A stretch of 64,000 bases of DNA from NCBI RefSeq assembly GCF_002369955.1, contig NZ_AP014564.1, forward strand, positions 1,141,242-1,205,241. The letters are read 5' to 3'. The translations under genes and the position numbers were made by a program. Source of the DNA: Ichthyobacterium seriolicida. Lineage in GTDB: Bacteria > Bacteroidota > Bacteroidia > Flavobacteriales > Ichthyobacteriaceae. The notes below the pieces were generated by a model that had not been told where the DNA came from, did no database searches, and worked only from the letters and a program-made list of their open reading frames with translations. This document shows, in pieces, positions 45,786-55,563 of this stretch; within the stretch, counting starts at the first letter, position 1; every line of letters begins with the position of its first letter.

Positions 45786-47575
45786 ATATGCTTAGAAGTG
45801 TTTTGATTTGTATATGTATTTTCATTGTACATATTACCTCAGCTCAGGTTTCGTTTACAGCTAAATCAGATAGGCTCAAGGTAGGGAAAAATGAGAAGTT
45901 TAAAATAGATTTTATCTTAGAGTCTACTGAATCTGTAAATCCAGATATAAAATTTCCCAATTTTGATGGATTCAAGGTTATAGCTGGTCCTAGCACTTCC
46001 ACACAAAATTCTTATTCTTATGTAAATGGAAAAACAGAATCTTCTTTTAGGAAGACAATGTCTTTTTGGCTTAAGGCACAGAAAATAGGTAAGCATAAGA
46101 TAGCTTCTGCTAAGTTTAAAATCCAAGGTAAAGATTACAGCACAGACCTCATAGATATAGAGGTAGTAGAAGGTGTAGCTGATTCTCAAGATGGTCGTAA
46201 TCCCAGAGATACCCAGAGTAAAAACATTCATTTTAAGGTAGTGTTATCTAAGAGTAATCCATATGTAAATGAGGAGATCATAGCTACATATAAGTTGTTT
46301 TTCAAGGTTGATATTCAATCTCCTAGAATTGAACAACTCCCAAAGTTTGATGGATTTTGGACTCAAAACATAGATATAAACAAAGGAGGAAAGTACGATA
46401 TCAATACTGAGTATTTAAACGGAGAATTGTATAATTATATAGTTCTGAAAAAAGTCGTGTTAAGTCCGCAGAGATCAGGACCTTTAAAAATATCTCCTAT
46501 GGATATAGAGGTTTCTACCACTGTAAGTTCAGGAGATAGTTATGATATATTTGGTAGTATTATGAGGCAACAAATACAGGTTCCTCTCTCTACTAAAAGT
46601 AAGACCATAAATGTAAGAGCTCTTCCTCAAAAGGGTAAACCTATAGATTTTAAAGGTGCAGTGGGTGATTTTTCTATGGATGTAAATTTAAAGAAGAGCT
46701 CTTTAGAAGAAAATACCTCAACGGGAGTGGTCATCAAGATTTCGGGCAAGGGAAATTTTAAATTAACGCCTTTGCCAGTTTTAGATATCCCCAATCAAAT
46801 AGAGAAATACGATCCAAAAACTTCTTCTCAGTTAACTGTAGGTGAAAATGGAAGTAGCGGAAGTATAACGAGTGAAATTTTGCTAATACCTAGAAATAAG
46901 GGTGTCTATAAAATTAATCCTGTAGTATTTTCTTTTTTCGATCCAAAAAAAGAGAAGTATATCACCTTAAAGAGTAAAGAGCTCAAAATTGATGTGGTCG
47001 AAGGAGATCATATTGCCGATCAGAATAAAAACTACGACAGCACTTCTATTAAAGAAGATGTGGCTTATTTAAATCAGGAGATACGTTATATAAAACAAAA
47101 AGCAAAATTTAAAAAATTACAAGAAGATCAATTTATAGGATCTCCTTTGTATTATTTACTTTTAGTATTTCCATTTGTGGCGGTGTTTTTTGTAGTCTTA
47201 TTTACGAGGAGTAGACGAAATAGAAATTTAAAAGAGATAAATAATAAGAGAACTATTAACAAGGCTAAAAAACTTCTTTTAGACAGTAAGACAATGATGA
47301 GTGATGAGAATAGCTCTAATTTTTACATAACATTGGAGAGAACCATTTCTGAATATCTCTTGTCTAAGTTGGATATATCTAGAAGTGATTTTAATAAAAA
47401 ATTACTCAGAGAAGTATTGGAGAAAAAAGGTATCCAAACCACTACAATAGACAAGGTTATATCTATTCTCAATAGTTGTGAATATGCTCGATATACTCCA
47501 TCTGGTATAGATACAATATCAGATGATTATAAGAAATCACAAGAAATAATTGTAGAGTTAGAGAAAAAAATATGA
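45779..47575 (+). CDS. batD: BatD (oxygen-tolerance) protein
   Basis: A 598-residue protein: signal peptide ending TSAQ, beta-rich periplasmic region with BatD signatures (FPNFDGFKVIAGPSTSTQNS, KTMSFWLKAQKIGKHKIASA, LPKFDGFWTQNIDI, ISGKGNFKLTPLPVLDIP), a membrane helix (YYLLLVFPFVAVFFVVLF, about 460-478) and a helical cytoplasmic tail with SEYLLSKLDISRSDFNK. It probably completes the Bat complex with BatA-C. The usual next gene, batE (TPR), is not here: lpdA starts 103 bp downstream. Confidence 0.9.
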   Translation: MVDMLRSVLICICIFIVHITSAQVSFTAKSDRLKVGKNEKFKIDFILESTESVNPDIKFPNFDGFKVIAGPSTSTQNSYSYVNGKTESSFRKTMSFWLKAQKIGKHKIASAKFKIQGKDYSTDLIDIEVVEGVADSQDGRNPRDTQSKNIHFKVVLSKSNPYVNEEIIATYKLFFKVDIQSPRIEQLPKFDGFWTQNIDINKGGKYDINTEYLNGELYNYIVLKKVVLSPQRSGPLKISPMDIEVSTTVSSGDSYDIFGSIMRQQIQVPLSTKSKTINVRALPQKGKPIDFKGAVGDFSMDVNLKKSSLEENTSTGVVIKISGKGNFKLTPLPVLDIPNQIEKYDPKTSSQLTVGENGSSGSITSEILLIPRNKGVYKINPVVFSFFDPKKEKYITLKSKELKIDVVEGDHIADQNKNYDSTSIKEDVAYLNQEIRYIKQKAKFKKLQEDQFIGSPLYYLLLVFPFVAVFFVVLFTRSRRNRNLKEINNKRTINKAKKLLLDSKTMMSDENSSNFYITLERTISEYLLSKLDISRSDFNKKLLREVLEKKGIQTTTIDKVISILNSCEYARYTPSGIDTISDDYKKSQEIIVELEKKI

Positions 47576-47677
47576 TTTAGATTCTGGGGAGATCTAAATA
47601 TAAATTTAATCATATTCCCTAAAGATTAAAATTGGTTAAGTTTGTGTTGTTTTTTTTTTAAGTGAGAAGATATAATA

Positions 47678-49066
47678 ATGGATTTTGATATTGTAATAAT
47701 AGGCAGTGGACCTGGCGGATATGTAGCTGCTATTCGTGCGGCACAGTTGAATTTCAAGGTAGCTCTGATAGAGAGAGAGTCGCTAGGGGGTATTTGTCTC
47801 AACTGGGGATGTATTCCTACCAAGGCTTTGCTTAGGAGTGCTCAAATTTTAGAGTACCTCAATAACGCTCAAGAATACGGTTTAAAGGCTGATACTTTGG
47901 ATAAAGACTTTAGTCAGGTCATAGGCAGAAGTAGGAAAGTAGCTGAGAATATGAACAAAGGCATTCAGTTTTTGATGAAAAAAAACAATGTTACAGTTAT
48001 AGAAGGTACAGCTAAGGTAAGGCCTTCTAAAAAAGTGGAAGTCTTAGATGAGAAGGGAAATATCACTGAATATACAGCTAAACATATAATTATAGCTACA
48101 GGAGCTAGGTCTAGAGAATTGCCTAATCTTCCTCAAGATGGAGAGAAAGTCTTTGGTTATAGAGAGGCTTTATCGTTAAAAAAACAACCAAAGAGAATGG
48201 TAGTTGTTGGCTCTGGGGCTATTGGCGTGGAGTTTGCTTATTTTTATAAGACTATGGGCACCGAGGTTACTATAGTGGAATACATGCCTAAGATAGTCCC
48301 TTTAGAAGATGAAGATGTTTCAAACCATTTGGAGGAAGTACTCAGAAAAAAGGGAATTGATATAATGAATAATTCCTTAGTAGAATCTGTAGATACTTCA
48401 GGGAAAACAGTAAAAGTATTTATAAAAACGCCAGAGGGCGAAAAAACCATAGAGGCTGATGCTGTATTATCTGCTGTAGGAATAAAGTCTAATATAGAAG
48501 ATATAGGGTTGGAAGATGTAGGTATAGCTGTAGATAGAGACAAAATACTAGTAGATGATTTTTACGAGACAAATATTTCTGGATATTACGCCATAGGAGA
48601 TGTGGTTAAAGATTTGGCTTTGGCACATGTGGCTTCTGCCGAAGGGATAACCTGTGTGGAGAAAATAGCTGGCATAGATGTGGAGGCTATAGACTATAAG
48701 AATATACCTTCTTGTATATATTGTATTCCTGAAGTGTCTTCTGTAGGCATGACAGAGAGACAAGCAAGGGAATTAGGATATGAATTAAAAGTAGGTAAAT
48801 TTCCATTTTCAGCTTCTGGAAAAGCTACTGCTTACGGTTCTAAGTATGGTTTTATAAAGGTTATTTACGATGCTAAATACGGAGAGCTTTTAGGTTGTCA
48901 TATGATAGGCGATAACGTTACTGAAATGATTTCAGGAGCTGTTGTAGCTCGTAAATTAGAGAGTACTGGACACGAAATTTTAAAGTCTGTATTTCCTCAT
49001 CCTACTATGAGTGAAGCTATAATGGAAGCTACTGCTGCGGCATATGGTGAAGTTATACACTTATAA
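47678..49066 (+). CDS. lpdA: Dihydrolipoyl dehydrogenase
   Basis: E3 of 2-oxoacid dehydrogenase complexes; it reoxidises lipoamide with FAD and passes electrons to NAD. The 462 residues contain IIGSGPGGYVAAIRAAQL (FAD), the redox disulfide in GGICLNWGCIPTKALLRSAQ (two Cys), VVVGSGAIGVEFAYFYKTMG (NAD), YYAIGDVV and the C-terminal HPTMSEAIMEA with the catalytic His-Glu. ICLNWGC replaces the commoner TCLNVGC; this variant is known from related bacteria. No E1/E2 genes are adjacent. Confidence 0.95.
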   Translation: MDFDIVIIGSGPGGYVAAIRAAQLNFKVALIERESLGGICLNWGCIPTKALLRSAQILEYLNNAQEYGLKADTLDKDFSQVIGRSRKVAENMNKGIQFLMKKNNVTVIEGTAKVRPSKKVEVLDEKGNITEYTAKHIIIATGARSRELPNLPQDGEKVFGYREALSLKKQPKRMVVVGSGAIGVEFAYFYKTMGTEVTIVEYMPKIVPLEDEDVSNHLEEVLRKKGIDIMNNSLVESVDTSGKTVKVFIKTPEGEKTIEADAVLSAVGIKSNIEDIGLEDVGIAVDRDKILVDDFYETNISGYYAIGDVVKDLALAHVASAEGITCVEKIAGIDVEAIDYKNIPSCIYCIPEVSSVGMTERQARELGYELKVGKFPFSASGKATAYGSKYGFIKVIYDAKYGELLGCHMIGDNVTEMISGAVVARKLESTGHEILKSVFPHPTMSEAIMEATAAAYGEVIHL

Positions 49067-49114
49067 GGGGAGTTTTTTTTAGTCTTATTGTTAATTCTAA
49101 TGGTTTTGTAAGGT

Positions 49115-49954
49115 ATGGAGATATATACTACTGTATCTGAAATTAGCACTTTTGTGAGTGATAAAAGCCATAAGACTATTGGTTTTGTGCCCACCATGGG
49201 GGAGCTTCACGGTGGGCATATGAGTTTAGTAAAACTGTCAAAACAAGAAAATGATATTACTGTTTGTAGTATTTTCGTAAATCCTACGCAATTTGATAAT
49301 AAGTCTGATTTAGAGAGATATCCTAGAAATACGGTTTCTGATATAGAAAAATTGAATGAAGCGAAATGTGATGTTTTGTTTTTACCTTCTGTTTTAGAGA
49401 TTTATCCCCAGGGGGATAAATTGGAATCTATATATTTAAATGGATTAGATCGAGTAATGGAGGGGGCTTTTAGGGGGGCACATTTTAAAGGGGTGGCCAC
49501 TGTGGTCAAGAGGTTATTTGATATCATACCTGCGAACAATGCCTATTTTGGAAAAAAAGATTATCAACAACTATTAATAGTTAAGCATTTAGTCAAAGTT
49601 TATGGGTTAAATACAAATATTGTTGGATGCGAAACTGTAAGGGATCCTAATGGCTTAGCTCTTAGTTCTAGGAATAAATTACTATCTAAACAACACAAAG
49701 AAAAGGCAGGATTTATATACAAAACGCTTAAAACAGCCTCAGATATGCTCAAGCGCTGTAGTCTTTCAAATACAAAAAAATGGGTTGAGAGTCAATTTGA
49801 TAAAGAATATTTTAGATTGGAATATTTTGAAGTAGCAGAAAAAAATACTTTAGAGATAGCCTCTGAAATAGAGAAAGATAAAAAATATAGACTTTTTATA
49901 GCATTGTTCGTAGGGGAAGTTAGACTGATAGATAATATACCTTTACAGAATTGA
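49115..49954 (+). CDS. panC: Pantothenate synthetase
   Basis: PanC condenses pantoate with beta-alanine using ATP, the last step of pantothenate and hence CoA supply. The 279 residues show GFVPTMGELHGGHMSLVKLS (ATP-binding HxGH-like), VCSIFVNPTQFDNKSDLERY, FRGAHFKGVATVVKRLF, YFGKKDYQQLLIVKHLV and ETVRDPNGLALSSRNKLLS. The remainder of the pathway is not nearby. It lies 49 bp after lpdA in the same direction. Confidence 0.95.
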   Translation: MEIYTTVSEISTFVSDKSHKTIGFVPTMGELHGGHMSLVKLSKQENDITVCSIFVNPTQFDNKSDLERYPRNTVSDIEKLNEAKCDVLFLPSVLEIYPQGDKLESIYLNGLDRVMEGAFRGAHFKGVATVVKRLFDIIPANNAYFGKKDYQQLLIVKHLVKVYGLNTNIVGCETVRDPNGLALSSRNKLLSKQHKEKAGFIYKTLKTASDMLKRCSLSNTKKWVESQFDKEYFRLEYFEVAEKNTLEIASEIEKDKKYRLFIALFVGEVRLIDNIPLQN

Positions 49955-50084
49955 AAATTTCCTAAAAGCTATTAGGCGTAACGGTCACTTTAAAAATTAT
50001 TAGAATAAGGCTGAAGTAGTATATTGACGCCATAAATATCTGTTTAAATAAAATCTAGTTATATCTTATCTAGATAAATTATCA

Positions 50085-50092
50085 TACCTTTG
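50085..50092 (+). promoter_or_regulatory. Putative -7 element of rpmE2
   Basis: TACCTTTG matches TAnnTTTG exactly, 44 bp before the L31 start. The -33 region has no clear TTG. Confidence 0.5.
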
Positions 50093-50135
50093 TTGGGTCA
50101 AAATTTTAAATTTACATTTTTTACATTTCCAAGAG

Positions 50136-50381
50136 ATGAGAAAAGGAATTCACCCTGAAAATTATAGATTAGTAGTATTCAAAGATATGTCTAACGGAGA
50201 TACTTTTATATCAAAGTCTACAGCAAATACTAAGGAGACTATAGAGATAGAAGATCAGACATATCCACTAGTAAAAATTGAAATATCTAGTACATCGCAC
50301 CCTTTCTTTACAGGTAAAGTGAAGTTGGTAGACTCTGCTGGTAGAATAGATAAGTTTAAAAATAGATATAACAAAAATTAG
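50136..50381 (+). CDS. rpmE2: 50S ribosomal protein L31 type B
   Basis: An 81-residue L31 starting [20 protein letters not shown], with [20 protein letters not shown] and DKFKNRY at the end, as in type B (zinc-free) L31. No Cys pair for zinc is present, so it is the C-minus form. It has its own promoter and terminator, making it a single-gene unit. Confidence 0.95.
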   Translation: MRKGIHPENYRLVVFKDMSNGDTFISKSTANTKETIEIEDQTYPLVKIEISSTSHPFFTGKVKLVDSAGRIDKFKNRYNKN

Positions 50382-50434
50382 AAGATATGCTATTTCTAAT
50401 AGCATATGTTTGTCTATAAGGCTAAAATTCAAAA

Positions 50435-50467
50435 GAAGCTGTCTCAAAACCGAGGCAGCTTTTTTTT
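50435..50467 (+). terminator. Terminator of rpmE2
   Basis: GAAGCTGTCTC and GAGGCAGCTT pair around AAAACC and are followed by eight T. The sequence is almost identical to the minus-strand terminator at 9676-9714. Confidence 0.85.
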
Positions 50468-50494
50468 GTTTGAAAGTGTAGTTTTTACTGTTAA

Positions 50495-50685
50495 CCTGAG
50501 TACGATTAATAATTTACTTACTCAAAACAGCCAAAAGATTTGAATTAACTGGCATTAAAGAGATTTGTATTTGAGATAAATAGAATGTTTTAGTGCTAAG
50601 CATAAAAGAGCCCAAAACTAAAGGGGTATTTCCTTAAATCCGAATAAAATCAAAAGGTTCAAGTGATTTATTAATCGAACTCGGG
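50495..50685. mobile_element. MITE-like element, 191-bp copy
   Basis: CCTGAGTACGATTAATAATT at one end and TTATTAATCGAACTCGGG at the other, imperfect inverted repeats, TTAA before the left end. Inside, TATTTCCTTAAATCCGAATA is the landmark shared with the copies at 24.6, 26.3 and 28.4 kb. It is inverted with respect to the 28367-28594 copy and about 37 bp shorter inside. Non-coding. It lies between the rpmE2 and thioesterase-side terminators. Confidence 0.75.
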
Positions 50686-50731
50686 TTTTTAAAAGGAAAG
50701 TAAAATGTAGCGCTAAACACCAAAAATTAAA

Positions 50732-50762
50732 AAACCGCCTCATTTTATTAATGAGGCGGTTT
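50732..50762 (-). terminator. Terminator of the thiolase-ligase-thioesterase operon
   Basis: AAACCGCCTCAT and ATGAGGCGGTTT form a perfect 12-bp stem with a 7-base loop. A T tract follows on the minus strand, so it ends the minus-strand operon beginning near 54202. Confidence 0.9.
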
Positions 50763-50823
50763 CATCTTGAAGCAGTATAAATCTCCTGTAAATATTTCAG
50801 GGGGGGGTAATACTAAAAAAAAA

Positions 50824-51285
50824 CTATGGATTTATGCCTTGTTTTTTGTAGTATTCTTCAACTAGAGAATCAAAATCATAAACTTTTTTACCTATAGAAA
50901 AAATAACGGTAGATTGACTAAATATAGTGTCATCATCTACTGATAGTATGTCTACATTACCAAAAGCTAATCTATTACCTGCTCTATTACAATGAGCTCT
51001 TATTCTCAGTTGCTCTACCTTAGCAGGTTCCAAAAATTGACAATTCAAACTGACAGTAGAGCTATCTAAGACTAAACCTTTTTTTAGTAAAACTGTAAAG
51101 TACATAGAAACATCGGCTAAAGCCATTTGTACGGGCCCTGATATATATCCACCAAGACGATAATCGCTTTCTTTTGCTACATACAACATATCTATGTTGC
51201 CATTATCATCTATATTTTTAATTTTTAGATTTGGTAATTTCATTCCTAAATCTATTACCATTTGAAATTGTTCTTTTATATTCAT
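50824..51285 (-). CDS. Hotdog-fold acyl-CoA thioesterase (PaaI-like)
   Basis: A 153-residue hotdog protein. The segment RLGGYISGPVQMALADVSMY carries the central helix of the fold (usual catalytic-type Asp present in ADV), and LNCQFLEPAKVEQLRIRAHC is the typical following strand. Such enzymes hydrolyse acyl-CoA thioesters. It lies 1 bp after the acyl-CoA ligase stop and so is last in the operon with it and the thiolase. The true substrate is unknown. Confidence 0.75.
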   Translation of the reverse strand: MNIKEQFQMVIDLGMKLPNLKIKNIDDNGNIDMLYVAKESDYRLGGYISGPVQMALADVSMYFTVLLKKGLVLDSSTVSLNCQFLEPAKVEQLRIRAHCNRAGNRLAFGNVDILSVDDDTIFSQSTVIFSIGKKVYDFDSLVEEYYKKQGINP

Positions 51286-51286
51286 T

Positions 51287-52951
51287 TTATTTTCTCAAAA
51301 GACGTCTAAGTATTTTTCCTACATTACTCTTTGGTAAGCTATCTACTATTTCCAATTGAGAAGGTACTTTATATGCTAACATCCTATCTTTACAGAATTT
51401 TCTGAGCTCATCGAGAGTCAAATGTTGATTCTCTTCTAAAATCACAAACGCTTTTACCTCTTCGTTTGAACGTTCACTAGGAACACCTATACAGGCTACT
51501 TCAAATACTGAAGGATGTTGAGATATAACATCCTCAACTTGGGTAGGATAAACATTAAATCCAGATACTATAATCATATCTTTTTTTCTATCTGTTAGGT
51601 ACAGACAGCCATTTTCATCTAATTTTCCTATATCACCTGTTTTAAACCATTCGCCTTTATGGAAGGCCTGTTTAGTCTCTTCTTCGTTATTCCAATAAGA
51701 TTTCATTACCTGAGGTCCTTTAACGCATACTTCACCCTCTTTACCAGTTTCAACCTCTTGGCCTGAGTCATCAATAATTAATATATCTGTACTTGGAACA
51801 GGAATACCTGTAGATCCATCGAAAGAAGTTAAATCAGGATTACTCAAAGTAACAGCAGGAGATGTCTCGGTAAGGCCATATCCTTGATATATAATCCTCC
51901 CAGTGAGCTTATGCCACCTATCTGCTGTGTCTTTCAAAACAGCCATACCTCCACCTATTGTGTAAATCAAATTAGAAAAATCTAACTTACAGAAGTCCTC
52001 ATCGTTCATAAATAAATTAAACAGAGTATTGACCCCACATAAACAAGTGAACTTCTCATTTTTTAAATCCTTAACTACAGATTTTACATCTCTAGGATTT
52101 GCTATCAAAATTTGTTTGGAACCTAGGGAAATTCCTCTTAAAAGATTTGCGTTCAAACTAAAAATATGGTAGATAGGAAGCGCAGTTACTATCACGTCTT
52201 TCTCTGTATGAGTTACAAACGAATCTACTTGGTATAAGTTCGAAAGTAAATTTTTATGAGATAGCATAGCTGCTTTAGGATTACCAGTAGTTCCGCCAGT
52301 GTATTGTAAAAATGCTAAATCTTCTTGTTCTATCTCTATTTTATCGAACTCACCTTTTTTGTTTAGAATTTCGCTAAAAGTATTGTGATTAAAATCGTAT
52401 GCAGGAACTTTCTTTTGTATATTTTTTACTACAAAATTCATCACTAAACCCTTAATGGTAGGGAATAGATCTCCAATCTTAGACAACATAACGTGTTTTA
52501 AGGGAGAGTCTTTACCATTTATCTCTATGGCCTCTTGTATTGTCTTGCCAAAAAAATTCAGAGCTATTATAGCCTTAGCCTTGGAGTCTTTTAACTGAAA
52601 AGCGAGCTCGAGAGGAGGAGAAAGAGGATTTATATTAGTTATTACTAAACCAGTTAAAAAAGAAGAAAAAACAGCAATGGGATAAGGTAAGATATTAGGC
52701 ATCATAATAGCTACACAATCTCCTTTTTTTAAATTCCAATCTCTTTGTAAAAACTCTGCTAACTTATAGCTAGTTTTTAAGAGGTCATTAAAAGAGAGCT
52801 CTTTGCCCATAGAGGAAAAGGCAACTCTTTCAGAGTATTTCTTACAAGAATTTTCCATTACATCACACAGAGATTTTTCCTTGATTTCACCTAAATCCAA
52901 AGAGACATTTTTAGGGTAATTTTTACTCCAAAGTTTAACATTGCTACTCAT
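51287..52951 (-). CDS. fadD: Long-chain fatty acid--CoA ligase (AMP-forming)
   Basis: A 554-residue ANL-superfamily enzyme which adenylates a fatty acid and transfers it to CoA. Seen: AMP-binding P-loop QYTGGTTGNPKAAMLSHKNL, YQGYGLTETSPAVTLSNP, WFKTGDIGKLDENGCLYLTD, RKKDMIIVSGFNVYPTQVED and the catalytic Lys region LPKSNVGKILRRLLRK. Length and motifs match FadD. With the thiolase upstream and thioesterase downstream it suggests a fatty acid degradation or acyl-CoA balance operon; no fadB or acyl-CoA dehydrogenase is adjacent. Confidence 0.92.
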   Translation of the reverse strand: MSSNVKLWSKNYPKNVSLDLGEIKEKSLCDVMENSCKKYSERVAFSSMGKELSFNDLLKTSYKLAEFLQRDWNLKKGDCVAIMMPNILPYPIAVFSSFLTGLVITNINPLSPPLELAFQLKDSKAKAIIALNFFGKTIQEAIEINGKDSPLKHVMLSKIGDLFPTIKGLVMNFVVKNIQKKVPAYDFNHNTFSEILNKKGEFDKIEIEQEDLAFLQYTGGTTGNPKAAMLSHKNLLSNLYQVDSFVTHTEKDVIVTALPIYHIFSLNANLLRGISLGSKQILIANPRDVKSVVKDLKNEKFTCLCGVNTLFNLFMNDEDFCKLDFSNLIYTIGGGMAVLKDTADRWHKLTGRIIYQGYGLTETSPAVTLSNPDLTSFDGSTGIPVPSTDILIIDDSGQEVETGKEGEVCVKGPQVMKSYWNNEEETKQAFHKGEWFKTGDIGKLDENGCLYLTDRKKDMIIVSGFNVYPTQVEDVISQHPSVFEVACIGVPSERSNEEVKAFVILEENQHLTLDELRKFCKDRMLAYKVPSQLEIVDSLPKSNVGKILRRLLRK

Positions 52952-52999
52952 ATTTTAGCTTTTTAAGTTTTTATTTAAACACTTATACTATTGATAATT

Positions 53000-54202
53000 T
53001 TATACTCTGACGAATAAACCTGAAGCTCCCATGCCAGTTCCTATACACATGCTCACCATTGCATAATCTAACTTTTCCCTATTTAAAGCGTGAACAGCAG
53101 TAGTCGCCTTAATAGCGCCAGTAGCTCCTAGGGGATGACCTAATGCTATGGCTCCTCCTAGGGGATTGACTTTTTCTTTATCTAATTTCAACTCATTGAT
53201 AACGGCCAATGCTTGAGCCGCAAAAGCTTCGTTTAGCTCTATCCAGTCTACATCTTCTAATTTGATATTGTATTTCTTTAATAAATTTGGTATGGCTGCT
53301 ACTGGACCTATGCCCATTATTTCCGGGGGTACTCCTGTTACATGAAAATCCAGAAATCTAGCTAGAGGAGTTAAATTGTAATCTTTTAAGGCTTGTTCTG
53401 AACATAACAACAAAGATGCTGCTCCATCGCTCATTTGGGAGCTATTCCCTGCTGTAACAGAGCCTTTGTTTTTAAAGACAGGTCTCAATTTAGATAGGGA
53501 TTCTATAGAAGAATCTACTCTAGGACCTTCATCGTTTTTAACGATTTTTTTATTTGATTCTACCTTACCATCTTTTAGACTATTGCTCTCTACCTCTACG
53601 GGAGTAATTTCATCTTTACCTATATCATTACTTATAGCTTTTAGAGCTCTTCTATGACTCTCTAGGGCGAATTCATCTTGAGCCTGTCTGGATACTCCGT
53701 ATTTCTCTGATACTTTTTCAGCGGTAATTCCCATACCGTAAGCAATAGCTTTATTCTGATCGTCAGAGATCACACTGGGATTGACCGAGGGTTTATTCCC
53801 TCCCATTGGAACCATAGACATGGATTCAACCCCTGCGCCTATAGCCAATTCAGTATTGCCCATAGCCACCTGAGAAGCTGCAAGGGCAACTGCCTGTAAT
53901 CCAGAAGCACAAAACCTGTTTATAGTATAAGCTGGAACACTATCGGGTAAACCAGATAATAAACCTGCTATTCTAGCCACGTTCAAACCTTGTTCGGCTT
54001 CAGGCATAGCACAGCCTACCACTAAATCACCAATTTGAGATGAGTCAACAGGAGCCTTAGTCAACAATGATTTTATCGTGTGTACTAATAAGTCATCTGG
54101 CCTAACATTGTTAAACGCACCCCTGATCTTTCCTACAGGAGTCCTTACTGCTGCTGCTACATAAACATCTCTAAGATTTCTATTTTCTCTATTCATAACC
54201 AT
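53000..54202 (-). CDS. Acetyl-CoA acyltransferase (thiolase)
   Basis: A 400-residue thiolase. Seen: [18 protein letters not shown] at the N-terminus, nucleophilic Cys in [68 protein letters not shown] (His) and the second Cys in [14 protein letters not shown]. It cleaves 3-oxoacyl-CoA in beta-oxidation, or condenses acetyl-CoA. Whether it is FadA-like or an acetyl-CoA C-acetyltransferase cannot be decided. Start uncertain by two residues (ATG 54202 or 54196). First gene of the operon with fadD. Confidence 0.93.
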   Translation of the reverse strand: MVMNRENRNLRDVYVAAAVRTPVGKIRGAFNNVRPDDLLVHTIKSLLTKAPVDSSQIGDLVVGCAMPEAEQGLNVARIAGLLSGLPDSVPAYTINRFCASGLQAVALAASQVAMGNTELAIGAGVESMSMVPMGGNKPSVNPSVISDDQNKAIAYGMGITAEKVSEKYGVSRQAQDEFALESHRRALKAISNDIGKDEITPVEVESNSLKDGKVESNKKIVKNDEGPRVDSSIESLSKLRPVFKNKGSVTAGNSSQMSDGAASLLLCSEQALKDYNLTPLARFLDFHVTGVPPEIMGIGPVAAIPNLLKKYNIKLEDVDWIELNEAFAAQALAVINELKLDKEKVNPLGGAIALGHPLGATGAIKATTAVHALNREKLDYAMVSMCIGTGMGASGLFVRV

Positions 54203-54517
54203 AAGATAAAATTATTTTTTTGTTGTAGAATTCAATTTTCTAGAAATTATAAAAAATGTAAAGTAACCATTAATTACCCTCTGTGTTTTCATTTTAGAAC
54301 ACATCTTAGCTTTTAAAGATGTGAGATAAGAATATTGCATTACCCAAAATGAAACAGATATTCTACAGATTAGTAATTACGTCTGGGCAAATGTAATCTT
54401 TTTATGCAAAAAGAATTTTTTAGAAATCTCAAATGCTTTTAACCTGAGTTAATCCAAAGTATAATTTTGCGTTTATGTTATTTTTGTGTTTAATTTGTGG
54501 GTCATTCAGTTTGTGAT
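54203..54517. other. Divergent intergenic region with promoter and a short MITE-end-like sequence
   Basis: This 315-bp gap separates the thiolase operon and the DivIC-like gene. It is AT-rich with no gene. TTTTAACCTGAGTTAATCC at about 54437-54455 resembles the terminal repeat of the MITE-like element, with no second end seen, so it may be a relic or chance. A -7 box for the plus-strand gene lies at 54462. Confidence 0.5.
54462..54469 (+). promoter_or_regulatory. Putative -7 element of the DivIC-like gene
   Basis: TAATTTTG followed by C is an exact TAnnTTTG match. It lies 49 bp before the preferred ATG at 54518. Confidence 0.45.
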
Positions 54518-54808
54518 ATGAAGGATATTAGTTTATTTTCCATATTTAAGAATAAGTATTTTTTATCTGCTATCTTATTTGTTTTCTGGATGTCTTTTTT
54601 AGATAAAAACTCCTTTACCGTACTCTTGGAACTCAGTTATGAAATAGAAAAGTTAGAAAGATCTAATGATTTTTATAGAAAAAAAATAAGGGAAGACACA
54701 AAAAATCTCGAGAGGATACACATCCCTTATGAAATAGAGAAATATGCTAGGGAGAAATTTTTAATGAAGAGAGAGAACGAAGATGTTTTTATAATTAAAC
54801 GTGGATGA
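54518..54808 (+). CDS. Septum formation initiator (DivIC/FtsB-like) protein
   Basis: A 96-residue protein from ATG 54518; an in-frame GTG at 54497 would add seven residues but gives an odd N-terminus. One membrane helix (FLSAILFVFWMSFLDKNSF), then a coiled-coil-like stretch (LSYEIEKLERSNDFYRKKIR) and the DivIC/FtsB ending YEIEKYAREKFLMKRENEDV. It should join FtsL/FtsQ partners at the division septum. 35 bp upstream of the LOG-family gene, same strand. Confidence 0.8.
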   Translation: MKDISLFSIFKNKYFLSAILFVFWMSFLDKNSFTVLLELSYEIEKLERSNDFYRKKIREDTKNLERIHIPYEIEKYAREKFLMKRENEDVFIIKRG

Positions 54809-54843
54809 GATAATAATATCGTATTATATATAAGAGAAAGCCA

Positions 54844-55548
54844 ATGTCAGATCAAAAAATAAAATCCAAGTTAAAGTCTAAAACTTGGGCTAGGGTAAAG
54901 GGCAATGATTCATGGGTTGTATTTAAGATAATGTCTGAGTTTGTAGATGCATTTGAAACTATGGGTAATACAGGGCCGTGTGTCTCTATTTTTGGTTCAG
55001 CTAGAACCGATAAAGAACATAAATATTACAAGATGGCAGAGGAAATAGCTTATAAATTAATATTGAAGGGATACGGTATAATAACAGGAGGGGGTAGTGG
55101 AATTATGGAAGCTGGTAATAAAGGAGCTAATAGGGGAAATGGGTTATCTGTAGGTCTGAATATAGATTTGCCTTTTGAAAAAAAAGACAATATGTTCATA
55201 ACACCTGGCAAGAGTATAGATTTCGATTATTTTTTTGTTAGGAAGGTGATGTTTGTAAAGTATTCTCAAGGGTTTATAGTTATGCCTGGAGGATTGGGCA
55301 CATTAGATGAAATGTTCGAGGCGCTCACTCTAATACAAACTGAAAAGATAGCTGAGTTCCCTATAGTATTGGTGGGAAAAGACTATTGGAAGGGCTTATT
55401 AGATTGGATTAAGACTACCGTATGTGAGCAAGAAGGCAATATATATAAAAAGGACTTGTCTCTATTCAAGGTGGTAGATACTGTAGATGGAGCTATAGAA
55501 GTAATAGAATCATTTTACCAAAAGCACTCACATTCATTTAACTTTTGA
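54844..55548 (+). CDS. LOG-family Rossmann protein (TIGR00730-type)
   Basis: A 234-residue protein with FGSARTDKEHKYYKMAEEIA, GYGIITGGGSGIMEAGNKGA and the LOG motif MPGGLGTLDEMFEALTLIQT. LOG proteins hydrolyse cytokinin-type riboside monophosphates or related nucleotides in plants and actinobacteria; the bacterial role here is unknown. Older databases call the family lysine decarboxylase-like, which is misleading. Convergent with trpS. Confidence 0.88.
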   Translation: MSDQKIKSKLKSKTWARVKGNDSWVVFKIMSEFVDAFETMGNTGPCVSIFGSARTDKEHKYYKMAEEIAYKLILKGYGIITGGGSGIMEAGNKGANRGNGLSVGLNIDLPFEKKDNMFITPGKSIDFDYFFVRKVMFVKYSQGFIVMPGGLGTLDEMFEALTLIQTEKIAEFPIVLVGKDYWKGLLDWIKTTVCEQEGNIYKKDLSLFKVVDTVDGAIEVIESFYQKHSHSFNF

Positions 55549-55563
55549 ATTATCATCCATTTA

